Source: Segetibacter sp.
Lineage (GTDB): Bacteria; Bacteroidota; Bacteroidia; Chitinophagales; Chitinophagaceae
Length of the DNA: 64,000 bases
Reading direction: 5' to 3'
Assembly (NCBI GenBank): GCA_028288485.1
Contig: JAQBNO010000110.1
Coordinates: 1-64,000, forward strand
The translations under genes and the position numbers were made by a program. The notes beneath the pieces are model-generated. The model was not told the origin of the DNA, made no database searches, and was given only the letters and a program-made list of their open reading frames with translations. Position 1 is the stretch's first letter, and each line of letters begins with the position of its first letter. Positions 26,741 through 35,843 of this stretch are shown here, one piece after another.

Positions 26741-28414
26741 TTATTGATTTAATACGCTCCGGTAAGCAAAATCACCAAAAGTTTCTCCGTTTATCCTTTC
26801 ACTTGCAAATTTACCGAACAGGTGATCTAATTCAGTTAGTATACCCTCTTCATCTAAACTTTCTCTGTATAACTTATTTAAACGTTCCCCTACCCTGTCT
26901 CCACCTATTTGCATGTTGTATTTCCCGGGAGCAGTGCCTACAAAACCAATTTCTGCTGCAAATGGCCTTGCACAGCCGTTAGGGCAACCGGTCATGCGAA
27001 TTGTAATCTCTTCACCATCAAGACCGTATTTCTCCAGTATAGGTTCAATTTTAGACAGTAATGTTGGCATATACCTTTGTCCTTCCGCCAGGGCTAAAGG
27101 ACAGGTATTCAAAGCAACACAGGCAATAGAATTTTTACGAATTACCGAAGCGTTATCTGTATGCTCGATTACGTGGTAACGTTCCAATATTTCCTGGATA
27201 ACCTCTTTATCTTCGGGCTTTACATCTCCAATTAAAACGTTTTGGTTACAGGTAAAGATAAAATTGCCCTTACCCGTTTCAGCCACTTCAAGCAAAGCTG
27301 CCTTTAATGAAATATCTTCATCATCTAATATTCTTCCATTTTCCACAAAAACGGTATAGTACCATAAACCTTCATGGTTTTGTTCCCAACCATAATAATC
27401 GACACGGGAGGTAAACGTAAAGGGCCTTGCCTCTTCCAGTTCAAAGCCGCATCTCCTTGCCATTTCTTCCTTCCACCAGTCAAGTCCAAGGCGGTCAACC
27501 GTATATTTTAACCTGGCTACTTTACGATCGCTACGATTTCCATAATCTCTCTGAATAGTGAGTACTTCGTAAACAGCCTTCAGCGTTTTTTCTTTTGTAT
27601 CGGTAAAGCCAAGTATAGAAGCAAGTCGGGGATAATGATCAGGATTACCATGGGTAGCTGACATTCCTCCACCAATTGCAAGGTTAAAGCCTTGTAATTT
27701 CCCGTTTTCTATGATTGCAATTAAACCGAGGTCGTTGGCAAGCACATCAACATCATTGTTTGGGGGAATCGCGATTGCCACTTTAAACTTGCGGGGCATG
27801 TACCTGTTTTGGTATAACGTGTCCTCTTCCAGTTTTTTATCAGCTATCTTCTCCCCGTCGAGCCAAATCTCGTAATAAGCGTTTGTTTTTGGCAAAAGCA
27901 TATTGGCTATATCTGTAGCATAAGCAAAAATTTCTTCATGAAGCGGCGATTGTTTAGGGTGCGAAGTACAAAGCACATTACGGTTTATATCGCCACAGGT
28001 AGCAATAGTTGTAAGGCCTGCCTGGTTAAATGCTTTAAGTGTAGGTTTTACTTTCGACTTTAAAATGCCGTGTAACTGAATAGTCTGCCTCGTTGTTATT
28101 TTTAAAACACCAGTAGAATTTTCCCCGGCAATATTATGAAGTGCAATCCATTGTTCAGGAGTTATAACACCACCTGTTAAGCGCAAGCGGATCATAAAGG
28201 AATATAAACGCTCCAGTTTTTTTTCTGCACGTTCATCCCTGCGGTCACGATCATCCTGCACATACATTCCATGAAAGCGAACAAGGGCCACATCATCTTC
28301 ATTTATATTGCCCGTAATCTCGTTTTCAAGGCTTTCAACAAATGTTCCCCGCAGGTTATCACTTGCCATCTTTATCCTTTCTGTTGATGATAAGTTCTCG
28401 TTATTATTCACCAT
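26741..28414 (-). CDS. cysI: Assimilatory sulfite reductase hemoprotein subunit
   Basis: Six-electron reduction of sulfite to sulfide at a siroheme-[4Fe-4S] centre. The 557 residues fit the family. Cluster cysteines are visible as CVALNTCPLALAE and MTGCPNGCARPF. Siroheme-contact segments include ITTRQTIQLHGI and CGDINRNVLCTSHP. It is preceded by cysJ (219 bp gap with a degenerate repeat) and followed by the precorrin-2 dehydrogenase/TSUP fusion. A nitrite reductase of the same fold is possible, but the flavoprotein partner and the surrounding cys genes point to sulfite. Confidence 0.92.
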   Translation of the reverse strand: MVNNNENLSSTERIKMASDNLRGTFVESLENEITGNINEDDVALVRFHGMYVQDDRDRRDERAEKKLERLYSFMIRLRLTGGVITPEQWIALHNIAGENSTGVLKITTRQTIQLHGILKSKVKPTLKAFNQAGLTTIATCGDINRNVLCTSHPKQSPLHEEIFAYATDIANMLLPKTNAYYEIWLDGEKIADKKLEEDTLYQNRYMPRKFKVAIAIPPNNDVDVLANDLGLIAIIENGKLQGFNLAIGGGMSATHGNPDHYPRLASILGFTDTKEKTLKAVYEVLTIQRDYGNRSDRKVARLKYTVDRLGLDWWKEEMARRCGFELEEARPFTFTSRVDYYGWEQNHEGLWYYTVFVENGRILDDEDISLKAALLEVAETGKGNFIFTCNQNVLIGDVKPEDKEVIQEILERYHVIEHTDNASVIRKNSIACVALNTCPLALAEGQRYMPTLLSKIEPILEKYGLDGEEITIRMTGCPNGCARPFAAEIGFVGTAPGKYNMQIGGDRVGERLNKLYRESLDEEGILTELDHLFGKFASERINGETFGDFAYRSVLNQ

Positions 28415-28483
28415 TGCTATTTATTGAAATGTTTTAAATCTTTTTGCACCCAGCTGTATTGCTACTTTTCGGCTTTACTTCCG

Positions 28484-28504
28484 GCAAGGCGCGACTCTTG
28501 TACT
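28484..28504 (-). repeat. Degenerate dispersed repeat copy
   Basis: Minus-strand GTACAAGAGTCGCGCC, keeping the GTACAAGAG half but with a shortened core. It lies between cysJ and cysI. Confidence 0.4.
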
Positions 28505-28633
28505 GTTTATTTCGTATTCAAATTTAGAAATTGATTATTGAACATAAGACCTGGCAATTGCGTCATTTAAATGTTCAATGTTCAACTTTCCATATCCAAT
28601 TTTAACCTTTAACCATTGCCCATTCACCTCTCC

Positions 28634-30349
28634 CTAATACACATCCTTCAAATACCTTCCCTCGTCTTTTAAAAGCTCCACAAATTGTACCGCTTCTTCA
28701 ATGGTTTTATTTCCGAACTTCTCGACAATCTGCATCAGCGTGTCTTCAACATCTATACTCATTGGATCTTTTGCCCCGCATACATAAATAGATGCACCAT
28801 TGTCAATCCAGTTGTATAATTCCTGTCCATGTTTCAGCATCTTATGCTGCACATATACTTTCTCTTTTTGGTCTCTTGAAAAAGCAACGTTCAACCTTGT
28901 AAGCGTTCCTGTTTCCTTCCAGTTTTGCAATTCGGTCTGGTAAAGGAAGTCTGTCACAAAATGTTGCTCTCCGAAAAATAACCAGTTGCGACCTGATGCT
29001 CCCGTTGCGTCGCGGTGAGCAAGGAATGAGCGGAAAGGCGCAATACCTGTTCCCGGCCCAATCATTATGATATCTTTATCGTCTTCAGGCAACCTGAACT
29101 GAAGATTCTTATGAATATAAAACTCCACTTCACTATCTGCCTTTAACTGGCACAAATAGTCGGAACAAAGGCCGCATTTCCATTCATCATTTACGTGAAA
29201 CCTATCTCTTGCAACCGTTAAATGAACTTCTCCGCTATGCGCTTCAGGAGATGAAGAAATGGAATACAATCTCGGAGCGATCGGTTCGAGAAGTTCAATC
29301 AACTCTGGAAACTGGCTATTATCTTTTAAAGGATAGGCTGTCAGCAGATCAAATAAAGCAATTTTAACCGATGGTATTACCTCCCCTATGAGGGTTGCAT
29401 ATTTACTCACCACTCTTTCAGGAATATAAAAAATATTCAGCTTCTTTTTCAACAGGTCATAAGCCGTAACTTCTTCACTACGGAAAGTGAAAGTCTTCTC
29501 ACGGTCAATATTTAAAAGCTCAACAATTGGCTCAACAATTCTTAAAGGGTTTTCAGGAATAACGCCTAAAGCATCTCCAGGTAAATATTCTATATCATCA
29601 GCTCCAATTTCTATATGGTGCGTTTCTTTATTCGACCCCCTGTCGTTAAGATTAATATTGGATAAAATACTACCGTGGTAGATTTTCTTGCCGGTAGCTT
29701 TTTTAGCAACAACCGGGGCTGAAGCAACAGACTGCGACGCAACGCCATTAGAATTTGATGTTGTTGTTAACTGGTGCATTACCTGCGCAAACCAACCTTC
29801 CGCATCACTTTCATAATCGACATCACATTTCTGCAGCGGAATTATTCTTTGCCCCCCTAATTTATTCAGTTGCTTATCTACGTCTTCGCCGGCAGTAGCA
29901 AACAAGGGATATGAAGTATCACCAAGTGCCAGTACTCCATACTTCAGTTTTTCCAGTTGCAGGTTATTCTGGTGAATATAATCATAGAATTTTTTTGCAG
30001 CAGCAGGCGGTTCTCCCTCTCCATGTGTACTTACAATTGCCACGAAATAGGCTTCTTTAGCAAGATCGTTCATCCTGTATTGGTCGAGGCTTACAACTTT
30101 TGCATTAATCCCACTTTTTTTGGCTTTTGCCGCAAATTCACCTGCCAGCTTTTTAGAGTTACCGGTTTCGGTTCCATAAGTAATGGTGATCTTATTTACA
30201 AGCGGTTTTGCATCCGCTACCGCTACCTGTGGCGCAGCCTTTCCGTTTGAAAGTGAACCGAACAAATACCCGCTCGCCCATACTTTTTCGTCATGAGTTA
30301 GGGTTTCCAGAAAATCAAGTAGGGTTTTTAATTTAGACTCTGCCAGCAT
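28634..30349 (-). CDS. cysJ: Sulfite reductase flavoprotein subunit
   Basis: Passes electrons from NADPH through FAD and FMN to CysI. The 571 residues hold a flavodoxin domain (about 50-190, ITYGTETGNSKKLA and STHGEGEPPAAAKKF), a linker (about 195-222), the FAD-binding domain (RLYSISSSPEAHSGEVHLTV) and the NADPH-binding domain (GPGTGIAPFRSFLAHR, WLFFGEQH, YVCGAKDPMSIDVE), ending with the family's aromatic C-terminus (RYLKDVY). The linker is Ser/Ala/Val-rich and carries an in-frame copy of the dispersed repeat core. The start overlaps the end of cobA by 17 bp, so the two are tightly coupled. Confidence 0.94.
   Translation of the reverse strand: MLAESKLKTLLDFLETLTHDEKVWASGYLFGSLSNGKAAPQVAVADAKPLVNKITITYGTETGNSKKLAGEFAAKAKKSGINAKVVSLDQYRMNDLAKEAYFVAIVSTHGEGEPPAAAKKFYDYIHQNNLQLEKLKYGVLALGDTSYPLFATAGEDVDKQLNKLGGQRIIPLQKCDVDYESDAEGWFAQVMHQLTTTSNSNGVASQSVASAPVVAKKATGKKIYHGSILSNINLNDRGSNKETHHIEIGADDIEYLPGDALGVIPENPLRIVEPIVELLNIDREKTFTFRSEEVTAYDLLKKKLNIFYIPERVVSKYATLIGEVIPSVKIALFDLLTAYPLKDNSQFPELIELLEPIAPRLYSISSSPEAHSGEVHLTVARDRFHVNDEWKCGLCSDYLCQLKADSEVEFYIHKNLQFRLPEDDKDIIMIGPGTGIAPFRSFLAHRDATGASGRNWLFFGEQHFVTDFLYQTELQNWKETGTLTRLNVAFSRDQKEKVYVQHKMLKHGQELYNWIDNGASIYVCGAKDPMSIDVEDTLMQIVEKFGNKTIEEAVQFVELLKDEGRYLKDVY
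29733..29756 (+). repeat. Dispersed repeat core inside the cysJ linker
   Basis: TGCGACGCAACG is followed after 4 bases by TAGAATTT, as in the intergenic copy at 328. Read on the minus strand in the cysJ frame it encodes part of the linker (NSNGVASQ). Confidence 0.55.
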
Positions 30350-31190
30350 TTATGGTTGCTTTATTTAAATTATCGATTGTTAGAGGGTTGGTAACGGGCT
30401 TAAAGTAGTACTCGTGGCTTTCGCTGTTTTCAAGCCAGCGAAATTGTTCGTGAAGTGCCACTACTTTTCCTATAATCACCAACGAAGGTGAGATAAAAGG
30501 TTTCCCCATTAATTCTTCTTCATAGTTATATAAACTGCAAATATGAACATTTTGTAAAGGAGTTGTGGCTTGTTCTACTACCGCCAGCAGTTTTTCTGCT
30601 GAAATGTTATTTTCAACCAGCTTGATTACCAGCTGATCGAGGGTTTCAGAAGACATATAAAAAACAAGTGTATCATTGGTTTCTGCCAGTTCTTTCCAGT
30701 ATTCGTCGGTTACAACATCAGATTTATAATAAGTAAGCAAACGGACAGCGGTTGAATACCCCCTGGCAGTTAAAGGAATGCCTGCATAAGCGGCCGCACC
30801 TAACGCCGCCGTAACACCAGGAATAATTTCGTAAGGAATATTGTTTGAAACTACTGTTTCCAGTTCATCCATAATATTTGAGAAGATCGATACGTCACCG
30901 CCTTTTAGCCTGACAACCAATTTTCCTTGCAGTGCAAATTGTACAATAAGTTCGTTTATTGTGGCCTGCGGCGTCGAAACACCTCTCCGGCATTGTTTAC
31001 CTACATAAATAATTTCTGCGGCAGGCTTTACATATTCGGTTAAAATTCTTTCACTTACCAGCCTATCGGTTAATACAACATCGGCGCGTTGCAGGTAGCG
31101 TGCTGTTTTAACCGTTATTAGTTCAGGGTCGCCCGGACCAGCAGCAGCCAATATCACTTTTCCTTTCACCTGTCCGTTTCCACTTGTCAT
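30333..31190 (-). CDS. cobA: Uroporphyrinogen-III C-methyltransferase
   Basis: Methylates uroporphyrinogen III twice with SAM to give precorrin-2, the siroheme precursor. The 285 residues contain LAAAGPGDPELITVKTARYL, VVRLKGGDVSIF, and IPGVTAALGAAAYAGIPLT, all typical SUMT motifs; a C-terminal extension of about 30 residues is not assigned. Together with the dehydrogenase half of 25131-26603 it would supply siroheme to CysI. The ferrochelatase step has no separate gene in the window. The gene overlaps cysJ by 17 bp. Confidence 0.92.
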   Translation of the reverse strand: MTSGNGQVKGKVILAAAGPGDPELITVKTARYLQRADVVLTDRLVSERILTEYVKPAAEIIYVGKQCRRGVSTPQATINELIVQFALQGKLVVRLKGGDVSIFSNIMDELETVVSNNIPYEIIPGVTAALGAAAYAGIPLTARGYSTAVRLLTYYKSDVVTDEYWKELAETNDTLVFYMSSETLDQLVIKLVENNISAEKLLAVVEQATTPLQNVHICSLYNYEEELMGKPFISPSLVIIGKVVALHEQFRWLENSESHEYYFKPVTNPLTIDNLNKATINAGRV

Positions 31191-31294
31191 TAAAAATCTT
31201 TTCTGTACAAAAAATCACCACTATCTGTGCTTCTACCAAAACTGAAAGATGAAGCGTGAAAAACTTTCACTTTTACCGTTTAACGTTTCACATA

Positions 31295-32206
31295 CTAAAA
31301 CAATCCCTCAATAGATAAATATCTTTCACCCGTATCGTAACTAAACGTAAGAATTCTTGAACCTTTTGGAAGCTCGGGAAGCTTTTTAGCAACTGCAGCA
31401 CACACGGCCCCGGTTGATATACCTGCAAGAATCCCCTCTTCTTTTGCTAAACGCGTTGCATAATCAAAAGCTTCTTCCTTTTCAATAACAATGGTTCCGT
31501 CTAATGCAGCCGTATTTAATATAGATGGAATAAACCCTGCACCAAGGCCCTGTAATGGATGAGGACCAGGAGCGCCTCCACTTATAACGGGTGATAAGGC
31601 AGGCTCAACAGCAAATACTTTCAGGTTGGGAAACTTCCCTTTCAATACTTCACTTAAAGCGGTAATATGTCCACCGGTTCCAACACCTGTAATTATATAA
31701 TCGAGGCCGTCGGGAAAATCGGTTAATACTTCCTGGGCAGTTGTACGACGGTGGATAGCAGTATTTGCGGCATTATCGAATTGTGAAGGCATCCAGGCAT
31801 TTGGTGTTGTGTTCACTAATTCTGTTGCCTTTTCAATAGCACCTTTCATCCCTTTTTCGCGTGGCGTTAGTTCCACTTTTGCACCAAATAAAACCAATAA
31901 TCTTCTTCTTTCTATGCTCATCGAATCGGGCATAACCAGAACCACCTTATAACCTTTTACGGCTCCCACCATTGCAAGACCGATACCTGTGTTTCCCGAT
32001 GTAGGTTCAACAATAATACTCCCTTCTTTTAAGATACCTTTTTGCTCAGCATCTTCGATCATAGCCAATGCTATCCTGTCTTTGATGCTGGCACCCGGGT
32101 TATTCTTTTCCATCTTCATCCAAACCTCGTAATCGGGGCTAAACAATTTGTTGATCTTAACATGGGGGGTATTCCCGATCGTTTCTAATATATTATTTGC
32201 TTTCAT
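31295..32206 (-). CDS. cysK: Cysteine synthase (O-acetylserine sulfhydrylase)
   Basis: PLP enzyme that replaces the acetyl group of O-acetylserine with sulfide. The 303 residues match the family: [14 protein letters not shown], the PLP lysine in [11 protein letters not shown], the acceptor loop [11 protein letters not shown], and the phosphate loop [11 protein letters not shown]. It lies between cysE, which supplies its substrate, and cobA, on the same strand. The 468 bp upstream gap carries an inverted pair of dispersed repeats. Confidence 0.95.
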   Translation of the reverse strand: MKANNILETIGNTPHVKINKLFSPDYEVWMKMEKNNPGASIKDRIALAMIEDAEQKGILKEGSIIVEPTSGNTGIGLAMVGAVKGYKVVLVMPDSMSIERRRLLVLFGAKVELTPREKGMKGAIEKATELVNTTPNAWMPSQFDNAANTAIHRRTTAQEVLTDFPDGLDYIITGVGTGGHITALSEVLKGKFPNLKVFAVEPALSPVISGGAPGPHPLQGLGAGFIPSILNTAALDGTIVIEKEEAFDYATRLAKEEGILAGISTGAVCAAVAKKLPELPKGSRILTFSYDTGERYLSIEGLF

Positions 32207-32256
32207 CTGGTGATTTTATTAGTTTTTATGTAACCGGCGATTTGGTCATTTTTCAA

Positions 32257-32548
32257 CATTGTTGTGTCACTCACTTGTGCTGAATCGCCTTACGCCTCAA
32301 ACTAAAAGGCACCTTCAACAAACTGATAACACTTCTATTCTATCTAAGTTATTTACTACTGAAACCTTTAATTCTAACAGCCTCTTATACTTCGAAAAAG
32401 CCACTACCAATATCTCTATTACAGAATAGGAAACACGTGATCTCGGTAAACTCTGTTCAAAAATACTTCAACCTGCCGAAATGCTCCATAAATTCAGTAA
32501 GCAGTGCCAAAAAAAGAGCAAACTGTACAAGTGAGTGACACAACAATG
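32257..32548. repeat. Inverted pair of dispersed repeats bounding a 292 bp segment
   Basis: The left end (32257-32280, minus orientation) and the right end (32525-32548, plus orientation) match at 23 of 24 positions around GTGAGTGACACAAC. The right copy continues into TTTAATAGATATTC, as other copies do. The 244 bp between them has no open frame of note. It fills most of the 32207-32674 gap between cysE and cysK; the remainder shows nothing recognisable. A second pair of almost equal size is at 55823-56110. Confidence 0.7.
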
Positions 32549-32674
32549 TTTAATAGATATTCGATTGCCCGCTACTAAAATTCTTTTATCACCTCCCTGC
32601 AGCCCTCTCCTCGCTGAGAGGAAAAAATTCCTATTTCCCTTTAATCTCTCCCTAATCCCAAAAACGCTGGTTCT

Positions 32675-33508
32675 CTAAATCACAAAATTCAAAGCCTGCG
32701 ACAATGGATTTTTATCTCTCACCTGTATTTCGCTCTTATGATAAACAACTGAAAACGCAGGAACACTATAGGTAAGCCAAACATTACCACCTATAATACA
32801 ATCGTGGGCAATAATGGTTTCGCCCCCCAAAATGGTAGCTCCCGAATAAATAATTACGTTATCTTCTATTGTAGGGTGCCGCTTGGTACTAGCCGTATTT
32901 TTGGCAACATTCAATGCGCCAAGTGTTACGCCCTGGTAAACTTTCACATTGTTTCCGATGATAGAAGTTTCGCCAATCACGATACCTGTACCGTGATCGA
33001 TAAAAAAAGAATCGCCAATTTGGGCACCGGGATGAATATCAATACCGGTCTTACTATGTGCATACTCTGAAAGAATTCTCGGCAATGTTTTTATGCCCTG
33101 CTTGTGCAACTGGTGTGCAATACGATATATAGCGGTGGCATAAAAACCGGGATAAGCAACCAGCACTTCCTCGATGGATTGAGCGGCCGGGTCGAATTTA
33201 AGAATAGCTTCCGCGTCTAAAAATAACTGCTGGTAAATCTCGGGAATAGCCTTAAAAAGTTGTTCTGTATGAAGCTTTACTTCCTCTTCATCTTTAATGA
33301 GTTCGTATAACAAGGCCGAAAAAGTGCTTTTTAGACTTTCGAATTGCTCTACCAATTTCTCCTCTATCTTATACTTCTTTTCATGTGTTCCAAACAGGAA
33401 GAAAAATAGCTCATCGATAAAAGTTTCTGCAATCTGTTTATCGGGGAAACCGCTAAAACATGTCTTGTTCCGGTTGAAAAGTTTATGTATAAATTCCTGT
33501 TGGTCCAT
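32675..33508 (-). CDS. cysE: Serine O-acetyltransferase
   Basis: Acetylates serine with acetyl-CoA to give O-acetylserine. The 277 residues have an N-terminal helical part (1-150) and a left-handed beta-helix with hexapeptide repeats (GIDIHPGAQIGDSFFIDHGTGIVIGETSIIG, then VTLGAL and ATILGGETIIAHDCIIGGNVWL). The catalytic His lies in DIHPGA or DHGTG, as in the family. The N-terminal part is long, as in the EpsC type. It lies upstream of cysK in the same direction. Confidence 0.92.
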   Translation of the reverse strand: MDQQEFIHKLFNRNKTCFSGFPDKQIAETFIDELFFFLFGTHEKKYKIEEKLVEQFESLKSTFSALLYELIKDEEEVKLHTEQLFKAIPEIYQQLFLDAEAILKFDPAAQSIEEVLVAYPGFYATAIYRIAHQLHKQGIKTLPRILSEYAHSKTGIDIHPGAQIGDSFFIDHGTGIVIGETSIIGNNVKVYQGVTLGALNVAKNTASTKRHPTIEDNVIIYSGATILGGETIIAHDCIIGGNVWLTYSVPAFSVVYHKSEIQVRDKNPLSQALNFVI

Positions 33509-33691
33509 TTTAATAAAAGCTGGGTTTGTATTCTTAGTCCCTTCATTATCCGTTTTACAAGGTCGGTCAAAGCTGAGGCAGGACTAACAAATGGTAACAA
33601 TGTATTTAGCGGAAAAGCTACAAAAGTACTACCTGTGGCTCATTTAACTATTTCAACTTGTTTGATCAATAAATATTTAAATGATGCCAGG

Positions 33692-34417
33692 CTAAATTCC
33701 AGCACCGTGAACGTGCAAACCGCATTCTTTTTTACCACTGTCTTCCCACCACCACCGGCCGGCCCTGAAGTCTTCACCTTGTTTTATCGCCCTGGTACAT
33801 GGCTGACAACCAATACTGACAAAGCCCCGGTCGTGTAAAATATTATAAGGGATGTTATACTTGGCAATAAAAGATTTTACTTCTTCAGTCGACCATCGTA
33901 CGATTGGGTGATACTTAATCAAGCCGTTCACCTCATCCCATTCAAAAGGCTGAAGGTCGTGGCGGTTTGGAGAATGCTCGGCGCGAAGACCAGTTACCCA
34001 AATCGAATTTCCTTTTAATGCCCTTCTTAAAGGTTCAACTTTACGGATATGGCAGCACCCTATACGGTTTTCAGGCGCTTCGTAAAAGGAGTTTGGTCCT
34101 TTTTCAGTAACAAAAGGTTGAAGCAATGAATTATCAGGGTAATAAACGTCGATAGTAGCATTATACCTTTCAATGGTGCGGCTCCATACTGAATAAGTTT
34201 CAGGAAAGAGGCGACCTGTATCTAACGTAAATATTTTTATCGGCAGATTATTTGAAAGTATGTAATGGGTAATTATTTGATCTTCCCAGCTAAAACTGGT
34301 GGAAAAACAAACCTGCCCCGGGTATGACAGCGCCAGCTGTTCAAGCATTTCTTCTATTGAGATTTCGCCAGCACGGGTCTGTAAAACAGATATATGATTG
34401 GATAGTTGTTCAGTCAT
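33692..34417 (-). CDS. cysH: Adenylylsulfate (APS/PAPS) reductase
   Basis: Reduces activated sulfate to sulfite with thioredoxin as donor. The 241 residues contain CFSTSFSWEDQIITHYI, the TGLRAEHSPNR loop, and the C-terminal catalytic C232 in KECGLHVHG. Two cysteine pairs (GCCHIRK and GCQPC) are those that hold a [4Fe-4S] cluster in assimilatory APS reductases; E. coli-type PAPS reductases lack them. I therefore expect APS as the substrate. It is the first gene of the sulfur cluster and has a strong promoter. ATP sulfurylase genes (cysD, cysN) are not in the window. Confidence 0.93.
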   Translation of the reverse strand: MTEQLSNHISVLQTRAGEISIEEMLEQLALSYPGQVCFSTSFSWEDQIITHYILSNNLPIKIFTLDTGRLFPETYSVWSRTIERYNATIDVYYPDNSLLQPFVTEKGPNSFYEAPENRIGCCHIRKVEPLRRALKGNSIWVTGLRAEHSPNRHDLQPFEWDEVNGLIKYHPIVRWSTEEVKSFIAKYNIPYNILHDRGFVSIGCQPCTRAIKQGEDFRAGRWWWEDSGKKECGLHVHGAGI

Positions 34418-34445
34418 TTTAAGCCAACATTAATATTTGGAGGTG

Positions 34446-34477
34446 CAAAATTAAGGGAGAATTATTCGTCTACCAAA
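34446..34477 (-). promoter_or_regulatory. Promoter of the cysH sulfur cluster
   Basis: On the minus strand TTTG, exactly 20 bp, then TAATTTTG: a full match to the Bacteroidota consensus TTTG-N19/20-TAnnTTTG. The -7 element ends 28 bp before the cysH ATG. Confidence 0.7.
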
Positions 34478-34648
34478 TGAGTAGGGTTCTGCAACGTTAA
34501 CAACTACCCAAAACACAGCTGCAACCCTCACCAAGTAGTACGATATTTCACTTACTAAACCCCCCGATCTAAAAAAAGACCTATTGTTTATCTTAAAACT
34601 GAACTCACCATATAATTCAAAAGATTTTTAAAATCGTTTCTTAACTTT

Positions 34649-34656
34649 TACTTTTG
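34649..34656 (+). promoter_or_regulatory. Candidate -7 element for the J-domain gene
   Basis: TACTTTTG fits TAnnTTTG and would leave a leader of about 65 bases. The rest of the 34418-34727 gap shows only this and the cysH promoter. Confidence 0.35.
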
Positions 34657-34727
34657 TTGCAACCAGCAGGAACTTGTTTTCTATATTCATTTCGACACAC
34701 GTTTATTTCGAGTAACCACAATTCCAG

Positions 34728-35669
34728 ATGAAAAATTACTACCAGATATTAGGCATCCAGGAAACTGCTTCGAAAGAACAGGTGAAAAAGGCATATAAGC
34801 AACTCTCTCTGAAATACCACCCCGATAAAAATAATGGCGATCATTTCTATTCAGAATTGTTTAAAAACATAAATGAAGCAAACCAGGTTCTTTCGAACGA
34901 TTCAAAAAGGGCAGAATATGATTTTTTATTGAATGACTATTTTCATCATATCAGAAAATGGCAACAGTCTGATGCTAAAAGGAACGAAAGAGGTTTCGCT
35001 GGAAATGAAAAAGTCAGGAATCGTTTATTTAAGGCAGGATGGTTAGCGGGAGGACTGGCAGTAGTAAGTCTTCTTTTATTGCTTTTAATTGAGAAAGAAA
35101 TTATCCCAAACGTTTTTGAAACACCCCAGGAAGTAGATATCTTAAACCTGAGACTATTAAAAGATGAAACGGTAACTGAACCTCGGTTGAAAGATCCGGT
35201 AAAAAAATCACCGCTACCCGGAAAAATTGAAATGAAACATATTTATTCTTCGATAGTTCATCGCAAGAAACAGCCGAAACCCGATCAAAAAAAGTCGACC
35301 GTGTTTAAGGTAAGTGAAATAAAAAAGACGGATTCACCATATGTACGGGCTCAAAAACTTCCTCAAACTAAACCGGCACAACAAGCATTGGCGCCTAAAG
35401 AAAGTATTGAAAAGATCTTAACGGAGCAACAAATGATTAACGTTTACAACGATATAACTAACAAAAAAAGGGATTTTCATAATGCATCGAACTGCGTAAA
35501 GATCTTTAAAACAAATAACTGCAACATCAAAAATGCTTTCGCAATAGCTACATTTTTACAGCGCAAAGGATTTACAATCGCTGGCCGTGAAAAGTCGGGG
35601 AATGATGCAATAGGGATTAATATTGCGGCAACTCATAACTGTATTACTGTCACCATGGGGGCACTGTAA
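34728..35669 (+). CDS. Membrane-anchored J-domain protein
   Basis: A 313-residue protein with an N-terminal J-domain (1-70; HPD at 31-33 in LKYHPDKNNGDHF), one membrane helix (about 104-121, LAGGLAVVSLLLLLL) and a C-terminal region of unknown fold (about 125-313) rich in Lys, Pro and Gln, with a Cys-containing end (NASNCVKIFKTNNCNIKN). The J-domain should recruit DnaK to the membrane. It is not DnaJ itself: there is no G/F or zinc-finger region. With the J-domain in the cytoplasm, the C-terminal part would be in the periplasm. The patatin gene follows after 174 bp on the same strand, with its own candidate promoter. Confidence 0.8.
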   Translation: MKNYYQILGIQETASKEQVKKAYKQLSLKYHPDKNNGDHFYSELFKNINEANQVLSNDSKRAEYDFLLNDYFHHIRKWQQSDAKRNERGFAGNEKVRNRLFKAGWLAGGLAVVSLLLLLLIEKEIIPNVFETPQEVDILNLRLLKDETVTEPRLKDPVKKSPLPGKIEMKHIYSSIVHRKKQPKPDQKKSTVFKVSEIKKTDSPYVRAQKLPQTKPAQQALAPKESIEKILTEQQMINVYNDITNKKRDFHNASNCVKIFKTNNCNIKNAFAIATFLQRKGFTIAGREKSGNDAIGINIAATHNCITVTMGAL

Positions 35670-35790
35670 TTCTTCCTTTTTTTACTGTAAGACCAGTTTC
35701 TTAACCCTCTATCTCTTGCGCCGGCTACAGTTCAATACACTTCTCTTTCAACTCATTGCCCAATATGTACTGCGGTCTAAAACTCCCGAT

Positions 35791-35798
35791 TATTTTTG
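35791..35798 (+). promoter_or_regulatory. Candidate -7 element for the patatin gene
   Basis: TATTTTTG fits TAnnTTTG, 45 bp before the ATG. No clear -33 element is seen. Confidence 0.35.
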
Positions 35799-35843
35799 AT
35801 GTATGAAATAATCAATCTATCTTAAAACCCTAAAACCAGCTAT

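Noticed and set aside
29003-29013. Second GCGACGCAACG-like match inside cysJ
   Set aside because: Only about 11 bp match and they encode conserved CysJ residues (HRDATG), so chance codon use explains it.
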